Below, in pieces: positions 1 to 12,847 of a stretch of 64,000 bases of DNA; positions within the stretch are counted from its first letter, which is position 1; every line of letters begins with the position of its first letter. The translations under genes were made by a program, and so were the position numbers. This stretch comes from Osmia lignaria lignaria (Eukaryota > Arthropoda > Insecta > Hymenoptera > Megachilidae): the NCBI RefSeq assembly GCF_051020975.1, contig NW_027478160.1, forward strand, positions 8,950,001 to 9,014,000, given 5' to 3'. The notes below the pieces were generated by a model. The model searched no databases and was not told where the DNA came from. It saw nothing but the letters and a program-made list of their open reading frames with translations.

Positions 1-289
1 TATTTAAAAGTTCCGAAGCCGCACCAACATAATAGAGATACAGAAACACCGTGGCCCCTTTCTTTGAGATAACTCTGCACTATTGCGAGCTGCAAATGCC
101 ACTTCCAGCTTAGCTGTGCAGAGGAAGAACAACAAGAAGAAGAAATATCTCGAAATATGTCCGTCAGGCCAGTTCCTTTGAGCTGAATCTGCAAATATCT
201 CGGAAACGAAGCGAGCTATGGCAAAATGTTAAGAGACGTTTTTTATAGAGAATTATGTTTCCTACAGTTTATGTTCTATGATATTTTTT
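1..289. repeat. Left partial satellite unit
   Basis: The window opens at unit position 34 (TATTTAAAAG) and runs to position 322 just before the GATCA at base 290. Its length, 289 bp, is exactly what the 322-bp register predicts, so the array continues to the left of the window. Confidence 0.95.
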
Positions 290-2543
290 GATCAGAAGCG
301 TAGTTTTCGAGATATATCGAGATATTTAAAAGTTCCGAAGCCGCACCAACATAATAGGGATACAGAAACACCGTGGCCCCTTTCTTTGAGATAACTCTGC
401 ACTAGTGCGAGCCGCAAATGCCAGTTCCAGCTTAGCTGTGCAGAAGAAGAACAACAAGAAGAAGAAATATCTCGAAATATGTCCGTCAGGCCCCTTCCCT
501 TGAGATAAATCTGCAAATATCTCGGAAACGAAGCGAGCTATGGCAAAATGTTAAGAGACCTTTTTTGTAGAGAATTAAGTTTCCTACTTTTTATGTTGTA
601 TGATATTTTTTGATCAGATGCGTAGTTCTCGAGATATATCAAGATATTTAAAAGTTCCGAAGCCGCACCAACATAATAGAGATACAGAAACACCGTGGCC
701 CCTTTCTTTGAAATAACTCTGCACTATTGCGAGCGGCAAATGCCACTTCCAGCTTAGCTGTGCAGAGGAAGAACAACAAGAAGAAGAAATATCTCGAAAT
801 ATGTCCGTCAGGCCAGTTCCTTTGAGCTGAATCTGCAAATATCTCGGAAACGAAGCGAGCTATGGCAAAATGTTAAGAGACGTTTTTTATAGAGAATTAT
901 GTTTCCTACAATTTATGTTCCATGATATTTTTTGATCAGAAGCGTAGTTTTCGAGATATATCGAGATATTTAAAAGTTCCGAAGCCGCACCAACATAATA
1001 GGGATACAGAAACACCGTGGCCCCTTTCTTTGAGATAACTCTGCACTAGTGCGAGCCGCAAATGCCACTTCCAGCTTAGCTGTGCAGAAGAAGAACAACA
1101 AGAAGAAGAAATATCTCGAAATATGTCCGTCAGGCCCCTTCCCTTGAGATAAATCTGCAAATATCTCGGAAACGAAGCGAGCTATGGCGAAATGTTAAGA
1201 GACCTTTTTTGTAGAGAATTAAGTTTCCTACTTTTTATGTGCTATGATATTTTTTGATCAGATGCGTAGTTCTCGAGATATATCAAGATATTTAAAAGTT
1301 CCGAAGCCGCACCAACATAATAGAGATACAGAAACACCGTGGCCCCTTTCTTTGAGATAACTCTGCACGATTGCGAGCTGTAAATGCCACTTCCAGCTTA
1401 GCTGTGCAGAAGAAGGACAACAAGAAGAAGAAATATCTCGAAATATGTCCGTCAGGCCCCTTCCCTTGAGATAAATCTGCAAATATCTCGGAAACGAAGC
1501 GAGCTATGGCGAAATGTTAAGAGACCTTTTTTGTAGAGAATTAAGTTTCCTACTTTTTATGTTCTATGATATTTTTTGATCAGATGCGTAGTTCTCGAGA
1601 TATATCAAGATATTTAAAAGTTCCGAAGCCGCACCAACATAATAGAGATACAGAAACACCGTGGCCCCTTTCTTTGAGATAACTCTGCACTATTGCGAGC
1701 TGCAAATGCCACTTCCAGCTTAGCTGTGCAGAGGAAGAACAACAAGAAGAAGAAATATCTCGAAATATGTCCGTCAGGCCAGTTCCTTTGAGCTGAATCT
1801 GCAAATATCTCGGAAACGAAGCGAGCTATGGCAAAATGTTAAGAGACGTTTTTTATAGAGAATTATGTTTCCTACAATTTATGTTCTATGATATTTTTTG
1901 ATCAGATGCGTAGTTTTCGAGATATATCGAGATATTTAAAAGTTCCGAAGCCGCACCAACATAATAGGGATACAGAAACACCGTGGCCCCTTTCTTTGAG
2001 ATAACTCTGCACTAGTGCGAGCCGCAAATGCCACTTCCAGCTTAGCTGTGCAGAAGAAGAACAACCAGAAGAAGAAATATCTCGAAATATGTCGGTCAGG
2101 CCCCTTCCCTTGAGATATATCTGCAAATATCTCGGAAACGAAGCGAGCTATGGCAAAATGTTAAGAGACCTTTTTTGTAGAGAATTATGCTTCCTACAAT
2201 TTATGTTGTATGATATTTTTTGATCAGAAGCGTAGTTTTCGAGATACATCGAGATATTTAAAAGTTCCGAAGCCGCACCAACATAATAGAGATACAGAAA
2301 CACCGTGGCCCCTTTCTTTGAGATAACTCTGCACTATTGCGAGCTGCAAATGCCACTTCCAGCTTAGCTGTGCAGAGGAAGAACAACAAGAAGAAGAAAT
2401 ATCTCGAAATATGTCCGTCAGGCCCCTTCCCTTGAGATATAACTGCAAATATCTCGGAAACGAAGCGAGCTATGGCAAAATGTTAAGAGACCTTTTTTGT
2501 AGAGAATTAAGTTTCCTACTTTTTATGTTCTATGATATTTTTT
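290..2543. repeat. 7-mer higher-order block, copy 1
   Basis: Seven units in the order CCAGTTCC unit, GAGCGGC unit, type B, AGAAGGAC unit, CCAGTTCCTTTGAGCTG unit, ACAACCAG unit, GATACATC unit. The same order recurs 3220 bp (10 units) and 12236 bp (38 units) to the right. The last unit differs from later copies at its 3' end (CCCCTTCCCTTGAG in place of CCAGTTCCTTTGAG), suggesting partial conversion. Confidence 0.75.
934..1255. repeat. Representative type B monomer
   Basis: Type B units differ from type A by linked substitutions. They have GAAGCGTAGTTTTCGAG instead of GATGCGTAGTTCTCGAG, ATCGAG instead of ATCAAG, and AGTGCGAGCCGC instead of ATTGCGAGCTGC. They are usually preceded by an ATGTTTCCTACAATTT end rather than AAGTTTCCTACTTTTT. 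Because the distinguishing bases run across the GATCA register, the natural exchange block spans my unit boundary. In type B the 8-mer CGAGATAT occurs twice, 10 bp apart, at unit positions 19-26 and 29-36. Confidence 0.85.
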
Positions 2544-3509
2544 GATCAGATGCGTAGTTCTCGAGATATATCAAGATATTTAAAAGTTCCGAAGCCGCAC
2601 CAACATAATAGAGATACAGAAACACCGTGGCCCCTTTCTTTGAGATAACTCTGCACGATTGCGAGCTGTAAATGCCACTTCCAGCTTAGCTGTGCAGAAG
2701 AAGGACAACAAGAAGAAGAAATATCTCGAAATATGTCCGTCAGGCCCCTTCCCTTGAGATAAATCTGCAAATATCTCGGAAACGAAGCGAGCTATGGCAA
2801 AATGTTAAGAGACCTTTTTTGTAGAGAATTAAGTTTCCTACTTTTTATCTTCTATGATATTTTTTGATCAGATGCGTAGTTCTCGAGATATATTAAGATA
2901 TTTAAAAGTTCCGAAGCCGCACCAACATAATAGAGATACAGAAACACCGTGGCCCCTTTCTTTGAAATAACTCTGCACTATTGCGAGCGGCAAATGCCAC
3001 TTCCAGCTTAGCTGTGCAGAGGAAGAACAACAAGAAGAAGAAATATCTCGAAATATGTCCGTCAGGCCAGTTCCTTTGAGCTGAATCTGCAAATATCTCG
3101 GAAACGAAGCGAGCTATGGCAAAATGTTAAGAGACGTTTTTTATAGAGAATTATGTTTCCTACAATTTATGTTCTACGATATTTTTTGATCAGATGCGTA
3201 GTTTTCGAGATATATCGAGATATTTAAAAGTTCCGAAGCCGCACCAACATAATAGGGATACAGAAACACCGTGGCCCCTTTCTTTGAGATAACTCTGCAC
3301 TAGTGCGAGCCGCAAATGCCATTTCCAGCTTAGCTGTGCAGAGGAAGAACAACAAGAAGAAGAAATATCTCGAAATATGTCCGTCAGGCCAGTTCCTTTG
3401 AGCTGAATCTGCAAATATCTCGGAAACGAAGCGAGCTATGGCAAAATGTTAAGAGACGTTTTTTATAGAGAATTATGTTTCCTACAATTTATGTTCTATG
3501 ATATTTTTT

Positions 3510-5763
3510 GATCAGAAGCGTAGTTTTCGAGATATATCGAGATATTTAAAAGTTCCGAAGCCGCACCAACATAATAGGGATACAGAAACACCGTGGCCCC
3601 TTTCTTTGAGATAACTCTGCACTAGTGCGAGCCGCAAATGCCAGTTCCAGCTTAGCTGTGCAGAAGAAGAACAACAAGAAGAAGAAATATCTCGAAATAT
3701 GTCCGTCAGGCCCCTTCCCTTGAGATAAATCTGCAAATATCTCGGAAACGAAGCGAGCTATGGCAAAATGTTAAGAGACCTTTTTTGTAGAGAATTAAGT
3801 TTCCTACTTTTTATGTTGTATGATATTTTTTGATCAGATGCGTAGTTCTCGAGATATATCAAGATATTTAAAAGTTCCGAAGCCGCACCAACATAATAGA
3901 GATACAGAAACACCGTGGCCCCTTTCTTTGAAATAACTCTGCACTATTGCGAGCGGCAAATGCCACTTCCAGCTTAGCTGTGCAGAGGAAGAACAACAAG
4001 AAGAAGAAATATCTCGAAATATGTCCGTCAGGCCAGTTCCTTTGAGCTGAATCTGCAAATATCTCGGAAACGAAGCGAGCTATGGCAAAATGTTAAGAGA
4101 CTTTTTTTATAGAGAATTATGTTTCCTACAATTTATGTTCCATGATATTTTTTGATCAGAAGCGTAGTTTTCGAGATATATCGAGATATTTAAAAGTTCC
4201 GAAGCCGCACCAACATAATAGGGATACAGAAACACCGTGGCCCCTTTCTTTGAGATAACTCTGCACTAGTGCGAGCCGCAAATGCCACTTCCAGCTTAGC
4301 TGTGCAGAAGAAGAACAACAAGAAGAAGAAATATCTCGAAATATGTCCGTCAGGCCCCTTCCCTTGAGATAAATCTGCAAATATCTCGGAAACGAAGCGA
4401 GCTATGGCGAAATGTTAAGAGACCTTTTTTGTAGAGAATTAAGTTTCCTACTTTTTATGTGCTATGATATTTTTTGATCAGATGCGTAGTTCTCGAGATA
4501 TATCAAGATAATTGAAAGTTCCGAAGCCGCACCAACATAATAGAGATACAGAAACACCGTGGCCCCTTTCTTTGAGATAACTCTGCACGATTGCGAGCTG
4601 TAAATGCCACTTCCAGCTTAGCTGTGCAGAAGAAGGACAACAAGAAGAAGAAATATCTCGAAATATGTCCGTCAGGCCCCTTCCCTTGAGATAAATCTGC
4701 AAATATCTCGGAAACGAAGCGAGCTATGGCGAAATGTTAAGAGACCTTTTTTGTAGAGAATTAAGTTTCCTACTTTTTATGTTCTATGATATTTTTTGAT
4801 CAGATGCGTAGTTCTCGAGATATATCAAGATATTTAAAAGTTCCGAAGCCGCACCAACATAATAGAGATACAGAAACACCGTGGCCCCTTTCTTTGAGAT
4901 AACTCTGCACTATTGCGAGCTGCAAATGCCACTTCCAGCTTAGCTGTGCAGAGGAAGAACAACAAGAAGAAGAAATATCTCGAAATATGTCCGTCAGGCC
5001 AGTTCCTTTGAGCTGAATCTGCAAATATCTCGGAAACGAAGCGAGCTATGGCAAAATGTTAAGAGACGTTTTTTATAGAGAATTATGTTTCCTACAATTT
5101 ATGTTCTATGATATTTTTTGATCAGAAGCGTAGTTTTCGAGATATATCGAGATATTTAAAAGTTCCGAAGCCGCACCAACATAATAGGGATACAGAAACA
5201 CCGTGGCCCCTTTCTTTGAGATAACTCTGCACTAGTGCGAGCCGCAAATGCCACTTCCAGCTTAGCTGTGCAGAAGAAGAACAACCAGAAGAAGAAATAT
5301 CTCGAAATATGACGGTCAGGCCCCTTCCCTTGAGATATATCTGCAAATATCTCGGAAACGAAGCGAGCTATGGCAAAATGTTAAGAGACCTTTTTTGTAG
5401 AGAATTATGCTTCCTACAATTTATGTTGTATGATATTTTTTGATCAGAAGCGTAGTTTTCGAGATACATCGAGATATTTAAAAGTTCCGAAGCCGCACCA
5501 ACATAATAGAGATACAGAAACACCGTGGCCCCTTTCTTTGAGATAACTCTGCACTATTGCGAGCTGCAAATGCCACTTCCAGCTTAGCTGTGCAGAGGAA
5601 GAACAACAAGAAGAAGAAATATCTCGAAATATGTCCGTCAGGCCAGTTCCTTTGAGCTGAATCTGCAAATATCTCGGAAACGAAGCGAGCTATGGCAAAA
5701 TGTTAAGAGACGTTTTTTATAGAGAATTATGTTTCCTACAATTTATGTTCTATGATATTTTTT
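3510..5763. repeat. 7-mer higher-order block, copy 2
   Basis: Same seven-unit order as at 290-2543. Its AGAAGGAC unit has AAGATAATTGAAAG instead of AAGATATTTAAAAG near base 4509, a derived change shared (as AAGATAATTAAAAG) with the copy 9016 bp to the right. Copies 2 and 3 are therefore more closely related to each other than either is to copy 1. Confidence 0.75.
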
Positions 5764-8700
5764 GATCAGAAGCGTAGTTTTCGAGATATATCGAGATATT
5801 CAAAAGTTCCGAAGCCGCACCAACATAATAGGGATACAGAAACACCGTGGCCCCTTTCTTTGAGATAACTCTGCACTAGTGCGAGCCGCAAATGCCAGTT
5901 CCAGCTTAGCTGTGCAGAAGAAGAACAACAAGAAGAAGAAATATCTCGAAATATGTCCGTCAGGCCCCTTCCCTTGAGATAAATCTGCAAATATCTCGGA
6001 AACGAAGCGAGCTATGGCAAAATGTTAAGAGACGTTTTTTATAGAGAATTATGTTTCCTACAATTTATGTTCCATGATATTTTTTGATCAGAAGCGTAGT
6101 TTTCGAGATATATCGAGATATTTAAAAGTTCCGAAGCCGCACCAACATAATAGGGATACAGAAACACCGTGGCCCCTTTCTTTGAGATAACTCTGCACGA
6201 TTGCGAGCTGTAAATGCCACTTCCAGCTTAGCTGTGCAGAAGAAGGACAACAAGAAGAAGAAATATCTCGAAATATGTCCGTCAGGCCCCTTCCCTTGAG
6301 ATAAATCTGCAAATATCTCGGAAACGAAGCGAGCTATGGCGAAATGTTAAGAGACCTTTTTTGTAGAGAATTAAGTTTCCTACTTTTTATGTTCTATGAT
6401 ATTTTTTGATCAGATGCGTAGTTCTCGAGATATATCAAGATATTTAAAAGTTCCGAAGCCGCACCAACATAATAGAGATACAGAAACACCGTGGCCCCTT
6501 TCTTTGAGATAACTCTGCACTATTGCGAGCTGCAAATGCCACTTCCAGCTTAGCTGTGCAGAGGAAGAACAACAAGAAGAAGAAATATCTCGAAATATGT
6601 CCGTCAGGCCAGTTCCTTTGAGCTGAATCTGCAAATATCTCGGAAACGAAGCGAGCTATGGCAAAATGTTAAGAGACGTTTTTTATAGAGAATTATGTTT
6701 CCTACAATTTATGTTCTATGATATTTTTTGATCAGATGCGTAGTTTTCGAGATATATCGAGATATTTAAAAGTTCCGAAGCCGCACCAACATAATAGGGA
6801 TACAGAAACACCGTGGCCCCTTTCTTTGAGATAACTCTGCACTAGTGCGAGCCGCAAATGCCACTTCCAGCTTAGCTGTGCAGAAGAAGAACAACCAGAA
6901 GAAGAAATATCTCGAAATATGTCGGTCAGGCCCCTTCCCTTGAGATATATCTGCAAATATCTCGGAAACGAAGCGAGCTATGGCAAAATGTTAAGAGACC
7001 TTTTTTGTAGAGAATTATGCTTCCTACAATTTATGTTGTATGATATTTTTTGATCAGAAGCGTAGTTTTCGAGATACATCGACATATTTAAAAGTTCCGA
7101 AGCCGCACCAACATAATAGAGATACAGAAACACCGTGGCCCCTTTCTTTGAGATAACTCTGCACTATTGCGAGCTGCAAATGCCACTTCCAGCTTAGCTG
7201 TGCAGAGGAAGAACAACAAGAAGAAGAAATATCTCGAAATATGTCCGTCAGGCCAGTTCCTTTGAGCTGAATCTGCAAATATCTCGGAAACGAAGCGAGC
7301 TATGGCAAAATGTTAAGAGACGTTTTTTATAGAGAATTAAGTTTCCTACTTTTTATCTTCTATGATATTTTTTGATCAGATGCGTAGTTCTCGAGATATA
7401 TTAAGATATTTAAAAGTTCCGAAGCCGCACCAACATAATAGAGATACAGAAACACCGTGGCCCCTTTCTTTGAGATAACTCTGCACTATTGCGAGCTGTA
7501 AATGCCACTTCCAGCTTAGCTGTGCAGAAGAAGAACAACAAGAAGAAGAAATATCTCGAAATATGTCCGTCAGGCCCCTTCCCTTGAGATATATCTGCAA
7601 ATATCTCGGAAACGAAGCGAGCTATGGCAAAATGTTAAGAGACCTTTTTTGTAGAGAATTAAGTTTCCTACTTTTTATGTTCTATGATATTTCTTGATCA
7701 GATGCGTAGTTCTCGAGATATATCAAGATATTTAAAAGTTCCGAAGCCGCACCAACATAATAGAGATACAGAAACATCGTGGCCCCTTTCCTTGAGATAA
7801 CTCTGCACTATTGCGAGCTGCAAATGCCACTTCCAGCTTAGCTGTGCAGAGGAAGAACAACAAGAAGAAGAAATATCTCGAAATATGTCCGTCAGGCCAG
7901 TTCCTTTGAGCTGAATCTGCAAATATCTCGGAAACGAAGCGAGCTATGGCAAAATGTTAAGAGACGTTTTTTATAGAGAATTATGTTTCCTACAATTTAT
8001 GTTCTACGATATTTTTTGATCAGAAGCGTAGTTTTCGAGATATATCGAGATATTTAAAAGTTCCGAAGCCGCACCAACATAATAGGGATACAGAAACACC
8101 GTGGCCCCTTTCTTTGAGATAACTCTGCACTAATGCGAGCCGCAAATGTTACTTCCAGCTTAGCTGTGCAGAAGAAGAACAACAAGAAGAAGAAATATCT
8201 CGAAATATGTCCGTCAGGCCCCTTCCCTTGAGATATATCTGCAAATATCTCGGAAACGAAGCGAGCTATGGCAAAATGTTAAGAGACCTTTTTTGTAGAG
8301 AATTATGCTTCCTACAATTTATGTTCTATGATATTTTTTGATCAGAAGCGTAGTTTTCGAGATACATCGAGATATTTAAAAGTTCCGAAGCCGCACCAAC
8401 ATAATAGAGATACAGAAACACCGTGGCCCCTTTCTTTGAGATAACTCTGCACTAGTGCGAGCCGCAAATGCCAGTTCCAGCTTAGCTGTGCAGAAGAAGA
8501 ACAACAAGAAGAAGAAATATCTCGAAATATGTCCGTCAGGCCCCTTCCCTTGAGATAAATCTGCAAATATCTCGGAAACGAAGCGAGCTATGGCAAAATG
8601 TTAAGAGACCTTTTTTGTAGAGAATTAAGTTTCCTACTTTTTATGTTGTATGATATTTTTTGATCAGATGCGTAGTTCTCGAGATATATCAAGATATTTA

Positions 8701-10271
8701 AAAGTTCCGAAGCCGCACCAACATAATAGAGATACAGAAACACCGTGGCCCCTTTCCTTGAGATAACTCTGCACTATTGCGAGCTGCAAATGCCACTTCC
8801 AGCTTAGCTGTGCAGAGGAAGAACAACAAGACGAAGAAATATCTCGAAATATGTCCGTCAGGCCAGTTCCTTTGAGCTGAATCTGCAAATATCTCGGAAA
8901 CGAAGCGAGCTATGGCAAAATGTTAAGAGACGTTTTTTGTAGAGAATTATGCTTCCTACAATTTATGTTCTATGATATTTTTTGATCAGAAGCGTAGTTT
9001 TCGAGATATATCGAGGTATTTAAAAGTTCCGAAGCCGCACCAACATAATAGGGATACAGAAACACCGTGGCCCCTTTCTTTGAGATAACTCTGCATGATT
9101 GCGAGCTGTAAATGCCACTTCCAGCTTAGCTGTGCAGAAGAAGGACAACAAGAAGAAGAAATATCTCGAAATATGTCCGTCAGGCCCCTTCCCTTGAGAT
9201 AAATCTGCAAATATCTCGGAAACGAAGCGAGCTATGGCAAAATGTTAAGAGACCTTTTTTGTAGAGAATTAAGTTTCCTACTTTTTATCTTCTATGACAT
9301 TTTTTGATCAGATGCGTAGTTCTCGAGATATATTAAGATATTTAAAAGTTCCGAAGCCGCACCAACATAATAGAGATACAGAAACACCGTGGCCCCTTTC
9401 TTTGAGATAACTCTGCACTATTGCGAGCTGTAAATGCCACTTCCAGCTTAGCTGTGCAGAAGAAGAACAACAAGAAGAAGAAATATCTCGAAATATGTCC
9501 GTCAGGCCCCTTCCCTTGAGATATATCTGCAAATATCTCGGAAACAAAGCGAGCTATGGCAAAATGTTAAGAGACCTTTTTTGTAGAGAATTAAGTTTCC
9601 TACTTTTTATGTTCTATGATATTTTTTGATCAGATGCGTAGTTCTCGAGATATATCAAGATATTTAAAAGTTCCGAAGCCGCACCAACATAATAGAGATA
9701 CAGAAACACCGTGGCCCCTTTCTTTGAAATAACTCTGCACTATTGCGAGCGGCAAATGCCACTTCCAGCTTAGCTGTGCAGAGGAAGAACAACAAGAAGA
9801 AGAAATATCTCGAAATATGTCCGTCAGGCCAGTTCCTTTGAGCTGAATCTGCAAATATCTCGGAAACGAAGCGAGCTATGGCAAAATGTTAAGAGACGTT
9901 TTTTATAGAGAATTATGTTTCCTACAATTTATGTTCTATGATATTTTTTGATCAGAAGCGTAGTTTTCGAGATATATCGAGGTATTTAAAAGTTCCGAAG
10001 CCGCACCAACATAATAGGGATACAGAAACACCGTGGCCCCTTTCTTTGAGATAACTCTGCACTAGTGCGAGCCGCAAATGCCACTTCCAGCTTAGCTGTG
10101 CAGAAGAAGAACAACAAGAAGAAGAAATATCTCGAAATATGTCCGTCAGGCCCCTTCCCTTGAGATAAATCTGCAAATATCTCGGAAACGAAGCGAGCTA
10201 TGGCGAAATGTTAAGAGACCTTTTTTGTAGAGAATTAAGTTTCCTACTTTTTATGTGCTATGATATTTTTT

Positions 10272-11559
10272 GATCAGATGCGTAGTTCTCGAGATATATC
10301 AAGATATTTAAAAGTTCCGAAGCCGCACCAACATAATAGAGATACAGAAACACCGTGGCCCCTTTCTTTGAGATAACTCTGCACGATTGCGAGCTGTAAA
10401 TGCCACTTCCAGCTTAGCTGTGCAGAAGAAGAACAACAAGAAGAAGAAATATCTCGAAATATGTCCGCCAGGCCAGTTCCTTTGAGCTGAATCTGCAAAT
10501 ATCTCGGAAACGAAGCGAGCTATGGCAAAATGTTAAGAGACGTTTTTTATAGAGAATTATGTTTCCTACAATTTATGTTCTATGATATTTTTTGATCAGA
10601 TGCGTAGTTTTCAGGATATATCGAGATATTTAAAAGTTCCGAAGCCGCACCAACATAATAGGGATACAGAAACACCGTGGCCCCTTTCTTTGAGATAACT
10701 CTGCACTAGTGCGAGCCGCAAATGCCATTTCCAGCTTAGCTGTGCAGAAGAAGAACAACCAGAAGAAGAAATATCTCGAAATATGTCGGTCAGGCCCCTT
10801 CCCTTGAGATATATCTGCAAATATCTCGGAAACGAAGCGAGCTATGGCAAAATGTTAAGAGACCTTTTTTGTAGAGAATTATGCTTCCTACAATTTATGT
10901 TGTATGATATTTTTTGATCAGAAGCGTAGTTTTCGAGATACATCGAGATATTTAAAAGTTCCGAAGCCGCACCAACATAATAGAGATACAGAAACACCGT
11001 GGCCCCTTTCTTTGAGATAACTCTGCACTATTGCGAGCTGCAAATGCCACTTCCAGCTTAGCTGTGCAGAGGAAGAACAACAAGAAGAAGAAATATCTCG
11101 AAATATGTCCGTCAGGCCAGTTCCTTTGAGCTGAATCTGCAAATATCTCGGAAACGAAGCGAGCTATGGCAAAATGTTAAGAGACGTTTTTTATAGAGAA
11201 TTATGTTTCCTACAATTTATGTTCTATGATATTTTTTGATCAGAAGCGTAGTTTTCGAGATATATCGAGATATTTAAAAGTTCCGAAGCCGCACCAACAT
11301 AATAGGGATACAGAAACACCGTGGCCCCTTTCTTTGAGATAACTCTGCACTAGTGCGAGCCGCAAATGCCAGTTCCAGCTTAGCTGTGCAGAAGAAGAAC
11401 AACAAGAAGAAGAAATATCTCGAAATATGTCCGTCAGGCCCCTTCCCTTGAGATAAATCTGCAAATATCTCGGAAACGAAGCGAGCTATGGCGTAATGTT
11501 AAGAGACCTTTTTTGTAGAGAATTAAGTTTCCTACTTTTTATGTGCTATGATATTTTTT
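10272..11559. repeat. 4-mer higher-order repeat (1288 bp), copy 1
   Basis: Four units in the order GTCCGCCAGG unit, ACAACCAG unit, GATACATC unit, CCAGTTCC unit. The rare GTCCGCC variant (about 10464-10470) and GCCATTTCC (about 10724-10732) both recur exactly 1288 bp to the right. A private TTTTCAGGATATA change lies near 10609. Confidence 0.85.
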
Positions 11560-12847
11560 GATCAGATGCGTAGTTCTCGAGATATATCAAGATATTTAAA
11601 AGTTCCGAAGCCGCACCAACATAATAGAGATACAGAAACACCGTGGCCCCTTTCTTTGAGATAACTCTGCACGATTGCGAGCTGTAAATGCCACTTCCAG
11701 CTTAGCTGTGCAGAAGAAGAACAACAAGAAGAAGAAATATCTCGAAATATGTCCGCCAGGCCAGTTCCTTTGAGCTGAATCTGCAAATATCTCGGAAACG
11801 AAGCGAGCTATGGCAAAATGTTAAGAGACGTTTTTTATAGAGAATTATGTTTCCTACAATTTATGTTCTATGATATTTTTTGATCAGATGCGTAGTTTTC
11901 GAGATATATCGAGATATTTAAAAGTTCCGAAGCCGCACCAACATAATAGGGATACAGAAACACCGTGGCCCCTTTCTTTGAGATAACTCTGCACTAGTGC
12001 GAGCCGCAAATGCCATTTCCAGCTTAGCTGTGCAGAAGAAGAACAACCAGAAGAAGAAATATCTCGAAATATGTCGGTCAGGCCCCTTCCCTTGAGATAT
12101 ATCTGCAAATATCTCGGAAACGAAGCGAGCTATGGCAAAATGTTAAGAGACCTTTTTTGTAGAGAATTATGCTTCCTACAATTTATGTTGTATGATATTT
12201 TTTGATCAGAAGCGTAGTTTTCGAGATACATCGAGATATTTAAAAGTTCCGAAGCCGCACCAACATAATAGAGATACAGAAACACCGTGGCCCCTTTCTT
12301 TGAGATAACTCTGCACTATTGCGAGCTGCAAATGCCACTTCCAGCTTAGCTGTGCAGAGGAAGAACAACAAGAAGAAGAAATATCTCGAAATATGTCCGT
12401 CAGGCCAGTTCCTTTGAGCTGAATCTGCAAATATCTCGGAAACGAAGCGAGCTATGGCAAAATGTTAAGAGACGTTTTTTATAGAGAATTATGTTTCCTA
12501 CAATTTATGTTCTATGATATTTTTTGATCAGAAGCGTAGTTTTCGAGATATATCGAGATATTTAAAAGTTCCGAAGCCGCACCAACATAATAGGGATACA
12601 GAAACACCGTGGCCCCTTTCTTTGAGATAACTCTGCACTAGTGCGAGCCGCAAATGCCAGTTCCAGCTTAGCTGTGCAGAAGAAGAACAACCAGAAGAAG
12701 AAATATCTCGAAATATGTCGGTCAGGCCCCTTCCCTTGAGATATATCTGCAAATATCTCGGAAACGAAGCGAGCTATGGCAAAATGTTAAGAGACCTTTT
12801 TTGTAGAGAATTATGCTTCCTACAATTTATGTTGTATGATATTTTTT
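11560..12847. repeat. 4-mer higher-order repeat (1288 bp), copy 2
   Basis: Direct neighbour of the previous 4-mer, sharing its rare variants at 1288-bp spacing. It has a private GGCGTAATG change near 11491. Its last unit (12526-12847) is chimeric: it begins like the CCAGTTCC type and ends like the ACAACCAG type. Confidence 0.85.

Noticed and set aside
292..516. Recurring 74-codon minus-strand reading frame (first complete instance here, repeated in most units), with a cysteine/serine-rich middle
   Set aside because: It exists because the repeat exists. The unit length is not a multiple of three, the frame ends within each unit, stops and frameshifts are amplified along with intact copies, and the cysteine/serine stretch is just the complement of the GAA/AAC tract. 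It resembles no domain I recognise.
934..1255. CENP-B box (TTCGnnnnAnnCGGG pattern)
   Set aside because: TTCGAGATATATCGAG in type B units has TTCG and the A in place but lacks the CGGG at the required spacing. The CTCGGGAACG variant in zone IV does not fit on either strand.
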